Assembly (NCBI GenBank): GCA_016235595.1
Contig: JACRJX010000014.1
Coordinates: forward strand, 1-64,000
Source: Verrucomicrobiota bacterium
GTDB taxonomy: Bacteria > Verrucomicrobiota > Verrucomicrobiia > CAIQCK01
DNA length: 64,000 nucleotides
Direction of reading: 5' to 3'
Shown: piece after piece, positions 1-8,910 of the stretch
Layout: each line of letters opens with the position of its first letter
Position numbering within the stretch: position 1 is the first letter of the stretch
Program-made: the position numbers and the translations under genes
Notes under the pieces: model-generated
Databases searched by the model: none
What the model was told of the DNA's origin: nothing
The model's input: only the letters and a program-made list of their open reading frames with translations

Positions 1-461
1 CGACCGGGGAATTGTTTCCGGAACCGTTCCTCGCGCCACGGGGCGATAACCTTGATGTTCGGCTCCAGCGCATAGGCGGTCAACTCGAAGCGGACCTGGT
101 CGTTGCCCTTGCCGGTAGCGCCGTGGCCGACGGCGTCGGCCTTCTCCTTGCGGGCGATTTCAATCATCCGCTTGGCGATGAGAGGCCGCGCGCTGCTGGT
201 GCCGAGGAAATACTGGTTCTCGTAGATCGCGCCGGCTTGAATCATCGGGAAGATGAAGTCGCGCGCGAACTCCTCGGTGAGGTCATCAATGTAAATCTTC
301 GACGCGCCGGTCTTCTTCGCCTTCTTGTCGAGGCCCTTGAGTTCCTCCTCCTGGCCGATATCGGCGCAGAAGGCGATCATCTCAGCGTTGTAAGTTTCCT
401 TGATCCAGGAAAGAAGGACGGAGGTGTCGAGACCGCCGGAGTATGCGAGGACAATTTTCAT
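1..461 (-). CDS. argG: argininosuccinate synthase, N-terminal part (cut by window edge)
   Basis: Catalyses ATP-dependent joining of citrulline and aspartate, the seventh step of arginine synthesis, in the cytoplasm. The first ~153 residues are visible, read from the ATG at 459-461. They open with [15 protein letters not shown], the ATP pyrophosphatase loop (SGGLDTS) typical of ArgG, and continue with the family's [15 protein letters not shown] segment. The rest lies beyond position 1. It is the last gene seen of the minus-strand arginine operon, 41 bp after argF. No argH is visible in the window. Confidence 0.95.
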   Translation of the reverse strand, partial: MKIVLAYSGGLDTSVLLSWIKETYNAEMIAFCADIGQEEELKGLDKKAKKTGASKIYIDDLTEEFARDFIFPMIQAGAIYENQYFLGTSSARPLIAKRMIEIARKEKADAVGHGATGKGNDQVRFELTAYALEPNIKVIAPWREERFRKQFPG

Positions 462-502
462 GGTCGTAATGCGTAATTCGTAATTTGTGATTCGTGATCC
501 GG

Positions 503-1414
503 CTAGCGTTTCCACGCTTTCGCCAGGAGCGCCATGATGGCCTTCTGGGTATGGAGCCGGCTCTCGGCCTGGTCAAAAATGGTTTTCGCGTGACGTTCGA
601 AGACGTCGTCGGTGATTTCCTTGCCGCGATAGGCAGGCAGGCAATGCATCACCAGGACCTTCGGACTGGCGTGCGCCAGCAACTGGTCGTTGATCTGGTA
701 GCCGTCCAGCTCGGCGAGGCGCTGGGCTTCCTCTTCTTCCTTGCCCATCGAAATCCATGTGTCGGAGTAGATCACGTCGGCACGGTCGGCGGCTTTCGCG
801 CGGTCGTCGGTGACGATGATTTTTCCGCCTGCGCGTTTGAGCAGGTCGGGCGACGGTTGGTATTTGCGCGGCGCGGCAATGCGCAGTTCGAAGCCGAGCT
901 TGCCGGCGGCCAGAATCCACGAGGCCGGCACGTTGCAGGCGCCGTCGCCAATGAAACAGATGATTCTCTTCTGGATGGGGCCGAGCTTCTCCTCGATGGT
1001 GAAAATGTCCGCGAGGATCTGGCACGGATGCTCGTCGTCGGTGAGCGCGTTGATGGTTGGAATGCCGCTGGTGGCCGCGAAATCCACCACATCCTTCTGG
1101 TTATACGTGCGGATGATGCAACCGTGGACCATCCGGCCCAGAACGCGCGCGGTGTCCACGATCGGCTCGCCCCGGCCAAGCTGGATGTCGTTGTTTGACA
1201 GGAACATCGCATCGCCACCCAGTTCGCGGATGCCCACCTCGAACGAAACGCGCGTGCGCGTACTGAATTTGGCGAAGATGAGCGCCCATATCTGGCCTTT
1301 GAGCGGCTGCGGGTGGCTGCGCTTGCCGCGCGAGGCCTTGAGCTTCTTGGTGAGCGCGAGAATCTCGCGGATCTGTTTGACTGTCAGGTCTTCGATGGAA
1401 AGCAAATGTTTCAT
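503..1414 (-). CDS. argF: ornithine carbamoyltransferase
   Basis: Transfers a carbamoyl group from carbamoyl phosphate to ornithine, giving citrulline. The 303-aa product has the normal family length. The carbamoyl-phosphate motif STRTR lies at residues 51-55, HPCQ at 129-132 and the ornithine/catalytic loop HCLPAYRG around 257-264. The open frame extends upstream, but the ATG at 1412-1414 is chosen because it overlaps the argD stop as ATGA and gives the canonical N-terminus [10 protein letters not shown]. Translational coupling to argD is therefore likely. Confidence 0.96.
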   Translation of the reverse strand: MKHLLSIEDLTVKQIREILALTKKLKASRGKRSHPQPLKGQIWALIFAKFSTRTRVSFEVGIRELGGDAMFLSNNDIQLGRGEPIVDTARVLGRMVHGCIIRTYNQKDVVDFAATSGIPTINALTDDEHPCQILADIFTIEEKLGPIQKRIICFIGDGACNVPASWILAAGKLGFELRIAAPRKYQPSPDLLKRAGGKIIVTDDRAKAADRADVIYSDTWISMGKEEEEAQRLAELDGYQINDQLLAHASPKVLVMHCLPAYRGKEITDDVFERHAKTIFDQAESRLHTQKAIMALLAKAWKR

Positions 1415-2631
1415 GGTTGCTCCAATACTTTCTCTACAATGGCCAGCGCGGCTTCCGCGTCGGCGTTTGAAATTGTCAGTGGCGGCACAAACCGGAACGT
1501 ATGCGTGCCAGCAGGGATGATCAGCAACCCCGCCGCCGCGCATTGGGCGACGACGTCCTTGACTTCGTGGTCCAACTCGATGCCGAGCATCAGGCCAAGA
1601 CCGCGCACTTCCTTGATACACTTGAATTTCGCCTGCAACGCCTTCAAGCCGCGCTTGAGCCGCTTGCTGCGTGCAGCGGCCTTCGCCATCAGCTTCTTCT
1701 CCTCGACCGTCCGGATGACAGCGAGCGCGACGGCGCAGGCCAGGGGTGTGCCGCCAAACGTCGAGGCGTGCGTGCCGGGGCCGAGGATGTCGCAGAGCGA
1801 TTTCTCGCCGTCGGCGGTCTTCACCTTGCGCGCGGCGCTGGACCAAATGGCGCCGATGGGGAAACCGCCGCCGATGCCTTTGGCCATCGAGAACGCGTCG
1901 GGCACCACGTCGGGCGCGATGGATTGGAAACCAAAAAACTTTCCGGTCCGGCCGTTGCCGCACTGGACCTCGTCGAACATCAGCAACAGGTTCTTCTCGT
2001 TGCAGAGCTGGCGCAGGCCGCGCAGGAACTCCGGGGTTGCGGGCCGGATGCCGCTTTCACCCTGGACCGGCTCCACCAGGATGGCGGCAGTCTGCGGACC
2101 CACGGCGGCGCGAACGGAGTCGAGGTTGTTGAATGACGCGTATTTGAAACCCGTCATCATCGGCTCGAAGCCCTTCTTCACCTTGTCCTGGCCGGTCGCC
2201 GCAATGCCAGCGAGCGTGCGGCCGTGGAAACTGCCTTCCATCGTGAGAATCTCGAAGCGGCCTTCGTCGTGACCGAACTTGCGCGCGAGTTTGTAAAGCG
2301 CCTCGTTGGCCTCGGCGCCACTGTTGCAGAAGAAACACTTGCCGTCGGCGCCAGTCAGTTCGACGATTTTCTTCGCCAGCAGACCCTGCGGCTCGCTGTA
2401 GTAGAGGTTGGAGCAGTGAATGAGTTGCGACGCCTGCTGCTTGAGCGCGCGGACGACAGCGGGGTGGCTGTGGCCAAGGATATTGACGGCGACGCCACCG
2501 CCGAAGTCGAGATACTCCTTGCCGTCGGCATCCCAACACTTGGATCCCTTGCCGCGCACGATGGTCAGCGACCGACCGTAGGTCGGCATGACATGATTGT
2601 TGAAAAGGGCGACAATTTCCGCGGTGGTCAT
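1411..2631 (-). CDS. argD: acetylornithine aminotransferase
   Basis: A PLP-dependent class III aminotransferase (406 aa) that converts N-acetylglutamate semialdehyde to N-acetylornithine using glutamate. Visible features are NSGAEANE (residues 103-110), the FDEVQ segment near 219-223 carrying the PLP-binding Asp, and the Schiff-base lysine in SMAKGIGGG (Lys251). It overlaps argB upstream and argF downstream by four bases (ATGA) at each end, so it sits in a tightly coupled operon. ArgD and succinyldiaminopimelate aminotransferase activities often coexist in one enzyme; the arginine role rests on context. Confidence 0.95.
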   Translation of the reverse strand: MTTAEIVALFNNHVMPTYGRSLTIVRGKGSKCWDADGKEYLDFGGGVAVNILGHSHPAVVRALKQQASQLIHCSNLYYSEPQGLLAKKIVELTGADGKCFFCNSGAEANEALYKLARKFGHDEGRFEILTMEGSFHGRTLAGIAATGQDKVKKGFEPMMTGFKYASFNNLDSVRAAVGPQTAAILVEPVQGESGIRPATPEFLRGLRQLCNEKNLLLMFDEVQCGNGRTGKFFGFQSIAPDVVPDAFSMAKGIGGGFPIGAIWSSAARKVKTADGEKSLCDILGPGTHASTFGGTPLACAVALAVIRTVEEKKLMAKAAARSKRLKRGLKALQAKFKCIKEVRGLGLMLGIELDHEVKDVVAQCAAAGLLIIPAGTHTFRFVPPLTISNADAEAALAIVEKVLEQP

Positions 2632-3488
2632 TGCACTATCTCCGTTCCTACACCTTTGTCGGTGAAAATCTCCAGCAGCAGACTGTGCGGCACGCGGCCG
2701 TCCACAAAATGAACGCGGTGCACGCCGGACTTGACGGCTTCGACGGCACTATCCACTTTCGGGATCATGCCTTTGTCCACGATGCCGGCGGTCTTCAGCG
2801 CGGGCACTTCGGCGATGTGCAGGCTGGAAATGAGCGTCGCCGGGTCCTTGGGGTCGCGCATCAGGCCGGGCACGTCGCTCATGAACACGAGCCGCCGCGC
2901 CTTGAGGGCGATGGCGACCTTGGCGGCGGCAACATCTGCGTTGCAGTTGTAAATGTGGCCATCCTCACCGAGCGCGATCGGGCTGATCACCGGCGTGATG
3001 GAGCGATGGATACATTGCCGCAACGGGTCGGTGTTCACCTCGACAACCTCGCCAACATATCCGTAGTCCACGCCGTCAGTGACAAGCTTGCGGCACTTGA
3101 AAATCTCCGCGCCGGAAAAACCGCGCGCTTTGCCGCCGAGCGACTCGATGGTCTTGACGATCTCCGGGTTGATCTCGCGCGAGAGCACGCGGTCCACGAT
3201 CTCGACACTGGCCTCGTCGGTCACGCGCATGCCCTGGATGAACTGCGCCTTGATGCCAGCCGCATCCATCGCGCGGGTGATGGCCTTGCCGCCGCCGTGA
3301 ACGACGACAGGATTGATGCCGACGGCCTCGAGGAAGACCACGTCGGCCGCAACGCCGTTGCGGACCTTCGGGTCGGGCGAGTCCATGAAACTGCCGCCGT
3401 ACTTCACAACGAAGGTCTGGCTGCGGAAACGCTGGATGTAAGGCAACGCCTCCAGCAACACGCTGGCTTTCTGAATGAGCTGCTGCAT
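2628..3488 (-). CDS. argB: acetylglutamate kinase
   Basis: Phosphorylates N-acetylglutamate, the usual feedback-controlled step of arginine synthesis. The 286-aa amino-acid-kinase-fold protein shows VVKYGGSFM (residues 27-35), VVHGGGKAI (62-70) and the NCNADVAAAK segment near the C-terminal third. An N-terminal helix of about 20 residues (MQQLIQKASVLLEAL) precedes the first strand, as in arginine-sensitive hexameric NAGKs; sensitivity to arginine is therefore plausible but inferred. The stop overlaps the argD ATG. Confidence 0.95.
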   Translation of the reverse strand: MQQLIQKASVLLEALPYIQRFRSQTFVVKYGGSFMDSPDPKVRNGVAADVVFLEAVGINPVVVHGGGKAITRAMDAAGIKAQFIQGMRVTDEASVEIVDRVLSREINPEIVKTIESLGGKARGFSGAEIFKCRKLVTDGVDYGYVGEVVEVNTDPLRQCIHRSITPVISPIALGEDGHIYNCNADVAAAKVAIALKARRLVFMSDVPGLMRDPKDPATLISSLHIAEVPALKTAGIVDKGMIPKVDSAVEAVKSGVHRVHFVDGRVPHSLLLEIFTDKGVGTEIVQ

Positions 3489-3500
3489 GAAAAAAGAAAT

Positions 3501-3536
3501 CGTCCGCCACGGCCAACGCCGGGGCGGTCAGACGAT
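3501..3536 (-). other. intercistronic hairpin between argJ and argB
   Basis: In the 47-bp gap between argJ and argB the sequence reads CGTCCGCC, a GC-rich centre, then GGCGGTCAGACG, forming an imperfect stem just after the argJ stop. There is no T-run, so it is not a clear terminator. It may stabilise mRNA ends or tune argB translation. This is a visual fold only. Confidence 0.35.
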
Positions 3537-4762
3537 TACTCTCCCTTGTTGAAATCCACGTAAGCCTCGGTGAGGTCTGTCGTGTAGGCGGTGAACGTGC
3601 CCTCGCCGAGGTTGAGGTCCACGCGGATGGTGAACTCCGGTTGCGCGAGGACTTTCTTCATGCGCTTGGCCGGGACGCCGGTCGGCGCACCGCCGGTAAC
3701 CGCATGAACCTTGTCGTAGTAGAGGTCGAGCTTGTCCGGATCCACCTGCGCGCCGCTGTAACCGACGGCACAAAGGACACGCCCCCAGTTCGGGTCGCCG
3801 CCACCCCACGCACACTTGGTGAGCATGGAGTTGGCGACGGCCTTGGCCGCGAGCCGGGCATCAGCGTCGCTGGCCGCGCCGACGATCTCGACATTGATGA
3901 ACTTGGTGACGCACTCGCCGTCGCGTACGATCGCCTGCGCCATCTTCAACATGACAAAGTTCAGCGCCTCCTGGAACTTCGGGTAGTCGGGATGCTCCAG
4001 CGTGAGCGGCACGTTACTGGCCATGCCGTTGGCGAGGATGATGACGGTATCGTTGGTGCTGGTGTCGTTGTCCACGCTGATGCGGTTGAACGACTGGTCT
4101 GCCGCCGCGCGCAACGCCTTGTCGAGACAGTTGGTGCTGACAGTGGCGTCGGTGGTGATGAAGCAGAACATCGTCGCCAGCGACGGATTGATCATGCCCG
4201 CGCCTTTGGCGATGGCACCGATGCGGACCTCGCGGTCGTTGATCTTGAGCGTCACCGCAATTTCCTTCGGGTTCTTGTCCGTGGTCATGATGGCGCGCGC
4301 CGCAGCGGCGCCGCCTTCATCGCTCAGAACCTGCTCAGCGGCCCGGATGCCGTTCAAGACGTTCTCCATCGGCAGGTTCACACCGATCCGGCCCGTGGAG
4401 GCGACCAGCACCTCGTGCGGCGCGACGGCGAGCAGTTCGGCTGCGAGGCGCGCCATGTCGAGCGCGTCCTTCATGCCCTTCTCGCCGGTGCAAGCGTTGG
4501 CGTTGCCGCTATTGGCAACGATGGCCTGCGCGCGGCCCTTGGCGATGTGCTTCTGCGAAATGCGCACGGGCGCGGCCTTGACCTGGTTGCTGGTGAACAC
4601 AGCGGCCGCGTGAGCGGGCATCATCGAGACGATGAGCGCAAGGTCGAGCGGCGCGTCTTTCTCGCTTTTTCCGGTCGGTTTGATGCCGCAATGCACGCCC
4701 GCGGCACGGAACCCCTTGGCGGCGGTGATGCCGCCAGGAATGACTTTGTATTTCGCTTTCAT
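3536..4762 (-). CDS. argJ: bifunctional glutamate N-acetyltransferase / ornithine acetyltransferase
   Basis: Moves the acetyl group from N-acetylornithine to glutamate, making the pathway cyclic; some members also use acetyl-CoA. The 408-aa precursor has the ArgJ self-cleavage site in NPSLATMF: Thr197 would become the N-terminal nucleophile of the beta chain after cleavage of Ala196-Thr197. An oxyanion-type STGRIG motif is at 122-127. Its presence means the cluster does not need a separate argE for flux. Whether it also acetylates from acetyl-CoA cannot be told from sequence. Confidence 0.95.
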   Translation of the reverse strand: MKAKYKVIPGGITAAKGFRAAGVHCGIKPTGKSEKDAPLDLALIVSMMPAHAAAVFTSNQVKAAPVRISQKHIAKGRAQAIVANSGNANACTGEKGMKDALDMARLAAELLAVAPHEVLVASTGRIGVNLPMENVLNGIRAAEQVLSDEGGAAAARAIMTTDKNPKEIAVTLKINDREVRIGAIAKGAGMINPSLATMFCFITTDATVSTNCLDKALRAAADQSFNRISVDNDTSTNDTVIILANGMASNVPLTLEHPDYPKFQEALNFVMLKMAQAIVRDGECVTKFINVEIVGAASDADARLAAKAVANSMLTKCAWGGGDPNWGRVLCAVGYSGAQVDPDKLDLYYDKVHAVTGGAPTGVPAKRMKKVLAQPEFTIRVDLNLGEGTFTAYTTDLTEAYVDFNKGE

Positions 4763-4773
4763 GTTGTTTTCGG

Positions 4774-4795
4774 GACCGGCCGATTGGGGCCGGTC
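4774..4795 (-). other. intercistronic hairpin between argC and argJ
   Basis: GACCGGCC (4774-4781) pairs with GGCCGGTC (4788-4795) around a six-base loop, overlapping the argC stop codon and lying about 12 bp before the argJ ATG. No T-run follows, so termination is unlikely. A similar stem occupies the argJ-argB gap. Confidence 0.4.
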
Positions 4796-5822
4796 AGATC
4801 AGCCCGGTTGTCTCGTCGAAGCCGCACATCAGGTTCAGCGACTGCACCGCCTGGCCGCCGGCGCCCTTGACGATGTTGTCCACCGTGCTCAACGCAATCA
4901 GCCGGTTGGTGCGCGGGTCGATGCGTACGGCCACGTCCAGGAAATTGGTGCCGGCTATGTTCTTGGTGTCCGGCAGCCGGCCCGGCTCCATGACGCGCAC
5001 GAACGGCTCGTTCCGGTAAAAATCCTCGTAAAGTTTTTGTGCGTCCGCCTGCGAAAGCGGCTTGACCAGATCGAAATAAACCGTCGTGTGGATGCCGCGG
5101 TTGATCGGCACCAACGTCGGCGTGAAGCTGATGATCACCGGCGTTGCCGCGAGCAAACTCAATTCCTGCTCGATCTCTGAAAGATGCCGGTGCTTCGGCA
5201 AACCGTAGGCGCGCACGCTCTCGTTGCACTCGATGAAGAGATAATCCGGCTCCGCCTTGCGGCCCGCGCCGGATGGGCTGCTGAGCGAGTTGGCGACGAT
5301 GCCGGTGATCTTGACGACCTTGTTCTTCAACGCGGGCGCCGACGCCAAAATGATGCTGGTCGGGTAGCAGCCCGGCGAAGCGACCAGCCACGCCTTGCGG
5401 ATGGCGTCGCGCCGGAGTTCCGGGCTGCCGTAGACAGCCTGCGTCAACAACGCTGGCGCCGGATGCTCGTGCGCATAGAAATCCTTATAGACCTCCGCGC
5501 TCCGCAACCGGAAATCGGCGCTGAGGTCAATGACCCGCAGCCCTTTCTCCAGCAGCGGCACTGCAAACTCCGCCGCCACGCCGTGCGGCAGCGCCAGAAA
5601 CGCCACCTCCGCCTGCCGCGCGATGTCGTCCACCTTCGGCTCGGTGAAAACGAGTTTGCTGCGGCTGGCAAACTTGGGAAAGGCCTTTCCAAGCGGCTGG
5701 CCTGCCTGTTGGCGAGACGTGACGCAGGTCAGCTCGACGGCGGGATGCGACAACAGCAGCCGCACCAGCTCTTCGCCGGTGTAGCCACTGGCTCCAACAA
5801 TGGCGACTTTGACCTTGTTCAT
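4794..5822 (-). CDS. argC: N-acetyl-gamma-glutamyl-phosphate reductase
   Basis: NADPH-dependent reduction of N-acetylglutamyl phosphate to the semialdehyde. The 342-aa protein starts with the Rossmann motif VAIVGASGYTGEE (residues 7-18) and has the catalytic cysteine in ASPGCYPTS (Cys152). A GAGG-type ribosome site (ACCGAGGTTAC) precedes the ATG at 5820-5822. It is the first gene of the arg operon and lies just after the rpsI terminator. No clear sigma-70 promoter was recognised in the ~35 bp between terminator and start. Confidence 0.95.
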   Translation of the reverse strand: MNKVKVAIVGASGYTGEELVRLLLSHPAVELTCVTSRQQAGQPLGKAFPKFASRSKLVFTEPKVDDIARQAEVAFLALPHGVAAEFAVPLLEKGLRVIDLSADFRLRSAEVYKDFYAHEHPAPALLTQAVYGSPELRRDAIRKAWLVASPGCYPTSIILASAPALKNKVVKITGIVANSLSSPSGAGRKAEPDYLFIECNESVRAYGLPKHRHLSEIEQELSLLAATPVIISFTPTLVPINRGIHTTVYFDLVKPLSQADAQKLYEDFYRNEPFVRVMEPGRLPDTKNIAGTNFLDVAVRIDPRTNRLIALSTVDNIVKGAGGQAVQSLNLMCGFDETTGLI

Positions 5823-5857
5823 GTAACCTCGGTGCGTGCCACCTTCATGGCGCGCCG

Positions 5858-5902
5858 CGCGAAAAGCAAAAAACCCCGACGGTCAGCCGGGGCTTTTCGC
5901 GC
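5858..5902 (-). terminator. rho-independent terminator after rpsI
   Basis: On the minus strand the sequence is GCCCCGGC-TGACC-GTCGGGG followed by TTTTTT. The stem is enclosed by a second inverted pair, GCGCGAAAAGC / GCTTTTCGCGC. It lies between the rpsI stop (5918) and the argC start (5822). It should separate the ribosomal-protein and arginine units, unless read-through feeds argC. Confidence 0.85.
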
Positions 5903-5917
5903 GGTTCGAAAATCCGA

Positions 5918-6352
5918 CTAACGTTTCGAGAACTGGAACCGCTTGCGAGCGCCGGGTTGACCGTATTTCTTGCGCTCGCGCATTCTCGGATCGCGTGTCA
6001 GCATGCCGGCGCTCTTGAGCTTCGGCCGCAACGCGACGTCCACCTTGTTCAACGCCCGGGCCACGCCGTGACGCACCGCGTCGGCCTGGCCGTGCGGACC
6101 ACCGCCAGAGACGTTAACAAACACGTCGAACTTGCCGGCCGTTTCAGTCAGCTTCAACGGCTGCTGAATCGTGGTCCGATGCGATTCAATCGTAAAATAA
6201 TCCTCCACCGACTTGCCGTTGACGACCCATTTGCCGGTGCCGGGGGCGATACGGACGCGCGCGACGGCGGTTTTGCGGCGGCCGACGGCCCAAATATATT
6301 GCTGGAGTTGTTGCTGCCGGGCAGCGGCGGCTGAAAGTGCGATAGGTGCCAT
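5918..6352 (-). CDS. rpsI: 30S ribosomal protein S9
   Basis: A small-subunit ribosomal protein of 144 aa. It shows the S9 opening [14 protein letters not shown], the [19 protein letters not shown] centre and the strictly basic C-terminal tail ending in QFSKR, which in S9 reaches the P-site tRNA. It follows rplM by 19 bp, the usual bacterial order, and is followed by a strong terminator. Confidence 0.97.
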   Translation of the reverse strand: MAPIALSAAAARQQQLQQYIWAVGRRKTAVARVRIAPGTGKWVVNGKSVEDYFTIESHRTTIQQPLKLTETAGKFDVFVNVSGGGPHGQADAVRHGVARALNKVDVALRPKLKSAGMLTRDPRMRERKKYGQPGARKRFQFSKR

Positions 6353-6371
6353 GTGAGTCTCGAAAATTCGC

Positions 6372-6803
6372 TTAGTTCAACGTCATCGGCTTCGGTTGCT
6401 GTGCGGCATGCGGATGATCCGTGCCGGGGTAAATCTTCAGTTTCGTCAACAGCTGCTTGCCGAGCCGGTTCTTCGGGAGCATGCCCTTGACGGCGTGCTC
6501 AATGAGGTTTTCCGGGTGCTTGGCGCGCACCTCGGCGACGGTGCGATACCTTTCGCCGCCCCGCCAGCCGGAATAGCTCATGTAAGTCTTCTGCTCTTCC
6601 TTCTTTCCGGTGAGCTTGACCTGGGCCGCGTTGATGACGACGACGAAGTCGCCGGCATCCATATGGGGCGTGTAAGTGGGCTTGTCCTTGCCGCGCAAGA
6701 CGTTGGCGACCTTGACGGCCAGCCGGCCCAACACAACACCTTTGGCATCGAACACATGCCACTGACGCGATATCTCTAATGTTTTAGGTAAAAAAGTCTT
6801 CAC
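6372..6803 (-). CDS. rplM: 50S ribosomal protein L13
   Basis: A large-subunit ribosomal protein. The open frame extends to 6923, but the GTG at 6801-6803 gives [17 protein letters not shown], the standard L13 start, and a 143-aa product of normal length. The extra upstream residues would also lie across the -35/-10 promoter at 6829-6857, so they are not expected to be translated. The hallmark segment [19 protein letters not shown] is present near the C-terminus. It heads the rplM-rpsI unit. Confidence 0.95.
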   Translation of the reverse strand: MKTFLPKTLEISRQWHVFDAKGVVLGRLAVKVANVLRGKDKPTYTPHMDAGDFVVVINAAQVKLTGKKEEQKTYMSYSGWRGGERYRTVAEVRAKHPENLIEHAVKGMLPKNRLGKQLLTKLKIYPGTDHPHAAQQPKPMTLN

Positions 6804-6828
6804 AAGTTCCAAAAATTTAAGGGCGCAG

Positions 6829-6857
6829 ACACTAGCCACCGCCCCCACCAGTGTCAA
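6829..6857 (-). promoter_or_regulatory. sigma-70-type promoter of rplM-rpsI
   Basis: Minus strand: TTGACA (6852-6857), 17-bp spacer, TAGTGT (6829-6834). Predicted transcription starts about 20 nt before the GTG of rplM. The perfect -35 and optimal spacing make this the best conventional promoter in the window, and it supports the short rplM start. Confidence 0.75.
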
Positions 6858-6976
6858 CCACTTTTCTAGTCGAAACCAAAAATACTTCCAAAAACGCGAC
6901 GAAAGTGTCGGATTGCCGGTCAAACTTTAGGGCAAGAAAACCACTACTCTGGCCGGGATCGAGTTGGAGTTTCCCT

Positions 6977-7354
6977 TTAGAAACCGCTGGCTAACCGTGC
7001 CCATCGGACACTGGCGCACGTCAAGAACACCACGGTAATCCAGATTCCTGCCACCCATCGCGGTTTGTGTTCGCGCCTGATGCTGATACCAGCTTCGTCC
7101 AGCGCCCAAGTCAACACGCACGCGGCCGGAAAACCCAGAACCATGACGACGGAAATCCACGCCCAATCCGGCGCACCGGAAAACCAGCGGCCAACAGGCC
7201 GAAAAACCTTGTCCAGTCTCCCAATCGCCCATGTGGCAATGGGATGCGATCCGCTACCCAAAGCCGATACCACTACCTCCAGCATAATCAAAGCGAAGAC
7301 GGCACCCAGCAGCGCACCGGCAACTCGCATGATTTGGTGTCGTACTCGTTTCAT
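6977..7354 (-). CDS. small membrane protein, function unknown
   Basis: A 125-aa protein not recognised as a known family. It begins MKRVRHQIMRVAGALLG and has about three hydrophobic stretches: residues ~8-29 (LLGAVFALIMLEVVVSAL), ~59-80 (WISVVMVLGFPAACVLTW) and ~100-115 (GIWITVVFLTC). The ATG at 7352-7354 overlaps the prmA stop as ATGA, so translation is probably coupled to the methyltransferase. A longer frame running back into prmA is ignored for that reason. Confidence 0.7.
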   Translation of the reverse strand: MKRVRHQIMRVAGALLGAVFALIMLEVVVSALGSGSHPIATWAIGRLDKVFRPVGRWFSGAPDWAWISVVMVLGFPAACVLTWALDEAGISIRREHKPRWVAGIWITVVFLTCASVRWARLASGF

Positions 7355-8274
7355 TTTGGCTCTCGCCTCATCGCCCACGATGTCCAGCCGCCTGCGCTCT
7401 CCCGCGCCACCGTACGCCAGCCGAGCCGGCGGAACACCGCCGTCACCCGGCGCGCGTCGCGGTCGAGCACACCGGCCAGAGCCAACATGCCGCCGGGCCG
7501 CACAAACCGCACGATTCGACGCGCGTTGCACACCAGCACGTCGGCGGCGAGGTTGGCAGTGACCAGGCTGAACTTGGCGGACGATCCACTCTTCAGAGAG
7601 AAATCCTCCAATGTGCTCTTAACGATGTTCATCCTGCGGTCCACGCGGTTGAGTCTCGCATTTGCCCGCGCCACGCGCACCGCTTGGCGGTCGTAATCAA
7701 ACCCGGTGACCTGCGCATAACCCATTCGCACCGCTGCAATTGCGAGAATGCCAGTGCCGCAACCGCAGTCAAGCATGGACAACGGTTCCTGCATGGACGC
7801 TTTGCTCCGTGCCGTTGCCCGCTCCACCATCCGCAGACAAAACGCCGTCGTCGGATGATGCCCAGTGCCGAAGGCAAGTGTCGGGTCAATCTCAATGACC
7901 ACCTGCCCCTCGCGCGCGGGCCATTTCGCCCACGTTGGTTTCACCACCAACGTCGGCGAAACTCGCACCGGCTCGAAACTGTTCCGCCACGCGCGCGCCC
8001 AATCCTTCACCTGAATGATCTTTCGCCGCACGCGGATCGGGCCGGGCGCAAGGCCAAGCTCGCACAGAATGTCACGGAACGCCCGCACGGAACGCAGGGT
8101 CTTCTCCGTCCCGCGCCGCGCCGGCATGAATAGCGAAATCTCTGCGCGATCGCCACTTGCCGGCACCCAACTCGTTGGCCACTGACCAGCGAGAGAACGC
8201 AGGTGCATCGTGAAAGCCGGCTCCAGCCGCCGCGGCACCGTCACTAGAATCTGTTGTAATTTACCGGTAATCAT
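7351..8274 (-). CDS. prmA: ribosomal protein L11 methyltransferase-like SAM enzyme
   Basis: A class I SAM-dependent methyltransferase of the PrmA group, expected to trimethylate ribosomal protein L11. The 307-aa product has an N-terminal ~90-aa domain, then FGTGHHPTT, motif I LDCGCGTGILAIAA, and the NLAADVL segment that fills the place of the NILA motif in PrmA. The ATG at 8272-8274 (MITGKLQQI) is chosen; an in-frame start at 8337 would leave little room for the divergent gene's signals. The N-terminal domain is less typical than the catalytic one, so substrate identity is inferred. Confidence 0.8.
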   Translation of the reverse strand: MITGKLQQILVTVPRRLEPAFTMHLRSLAGQWPTSWVPASGDRAEISLFMPARRGTEKTLRSVRAFRDILCELGLAPGPIRVRRKIIQVKDWARAWRNSFEPVRVSPTLVVKPTWAKWPAREGQVVIEIDPTLAFGTGHHPTTAFCLRMVERATARSKASMQEPLSMLDCGCGTGILAIAAVRMGYAQVTGFDYDRQAVRVARANARLNRVDRRMNIVKSTLEDFSLKSGSSAKFSLVTANLAADVLVCNARRIVRFVRPGGMLALAGVLDRDARRVTAVFRRLGWRTVARESAGGWTSWAMRREPK

Positions 8275-8357
8275 TTTGTTCGTATTCTTGGAGTCGGACG
8301 CGCCCTCCGCGATTATGCTGGCGTGGCCACGCGGCAAAAGTCAATGTCGTATCGGTG

Positions 8358-8840
8358 ATGAAGATCGGTCTTATCAGTGACACGCACGGTCATCTTGATC
8401 CGCGGATCTCCGCGGTGTTCGCCGGTGTCGAGCACATTCTGCACGCCGGCGACATTGGCAGTGAATCACTGCTCGACGCCTTGCGTGTCATCGCCCCCGT
8501 CACGGCCGTTCTCGGCAACACCGACAACAACCTGCGTGACCGCGGTTTTCGCAACGTCGAACGATGCAAGCTCGGCGGGCGCGCGTTTCTTCTCATCCAC
8601 GCCGGCCGGCCACACGACCTCTCTGGCGACATGCGCCAGATGATTTTCGACAAGGACAAACCGGATGTGGTGGTCTTCGGTCATACGCACCAGCCGGAGC
8701 GAATCGTCGAAAATGGTGTCACCTTCATCAACCCCGGTTCGGCCAGCCGTCCGCGCATGCATCAACCTCCCACCGTCGCCATCGCCGAAATCCACGCCGA
8801 CGGTCGTATCGAAGTGCGATGGTTGAAGCTGGATGCCTGA
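8358..8840 (+). CDS. YfcE/MJ0936-family metallophosphoesterase
   Basis: A 160-aa calcineurin-like phosphoesterase. Metal-binding motifs appear in order: ISDTHGHLD (residues 5-13), HAGDIG, LGNTDNN, HAGRPHD and VFGHTHQPER. Members hydrolyse simple phosphodiesters in vitro, and the physiological substrate is usually unknown. The ATG at 8358 follows a GTG at 8355 and gives the standard MKIGLISDTHG start. It is divergent from prmA and lies 70 bp before hisC. Confidence 0.88.
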   Translation: MKIGLISDTHGHLDPRISAVFAGVEHILHAGDIGSESLLDALRVIAPVTAVLGNTDNNLRDRGFRNVERCKLGGRAFLLIHAGRPHDLSGDMRQMIFDKDKPDVVVFGHTHQPERIVENGVTFINPGSASRPRMHQPPTVAIAEIHADGRIEVRWLKLDA

Positions 8841-8852
8841 CACAAAAACGAT

Positions 8853-8880
8853 TCGACAGACGCCGAGCCATCGCTATACT
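8853..8880 (+). promoter_or_regulatory. probable hisC promoter
   Basis: TCGACA (8853-8858), 16-bp spacer, TATACT (8875-8880). It lies after the phosphoesterase stop and about 30 bp before the hisC ATG, which has GGAG at 8901-8904. The 16-bp spacing matches the promoter-repeat family found at 39-57 kb, although the flanks are unrelated. Confidence 0.55.
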
Positions 8881-8910
8881 GCGCCGCCGCTGTTGGATAC
8901 GGAGATTCTT

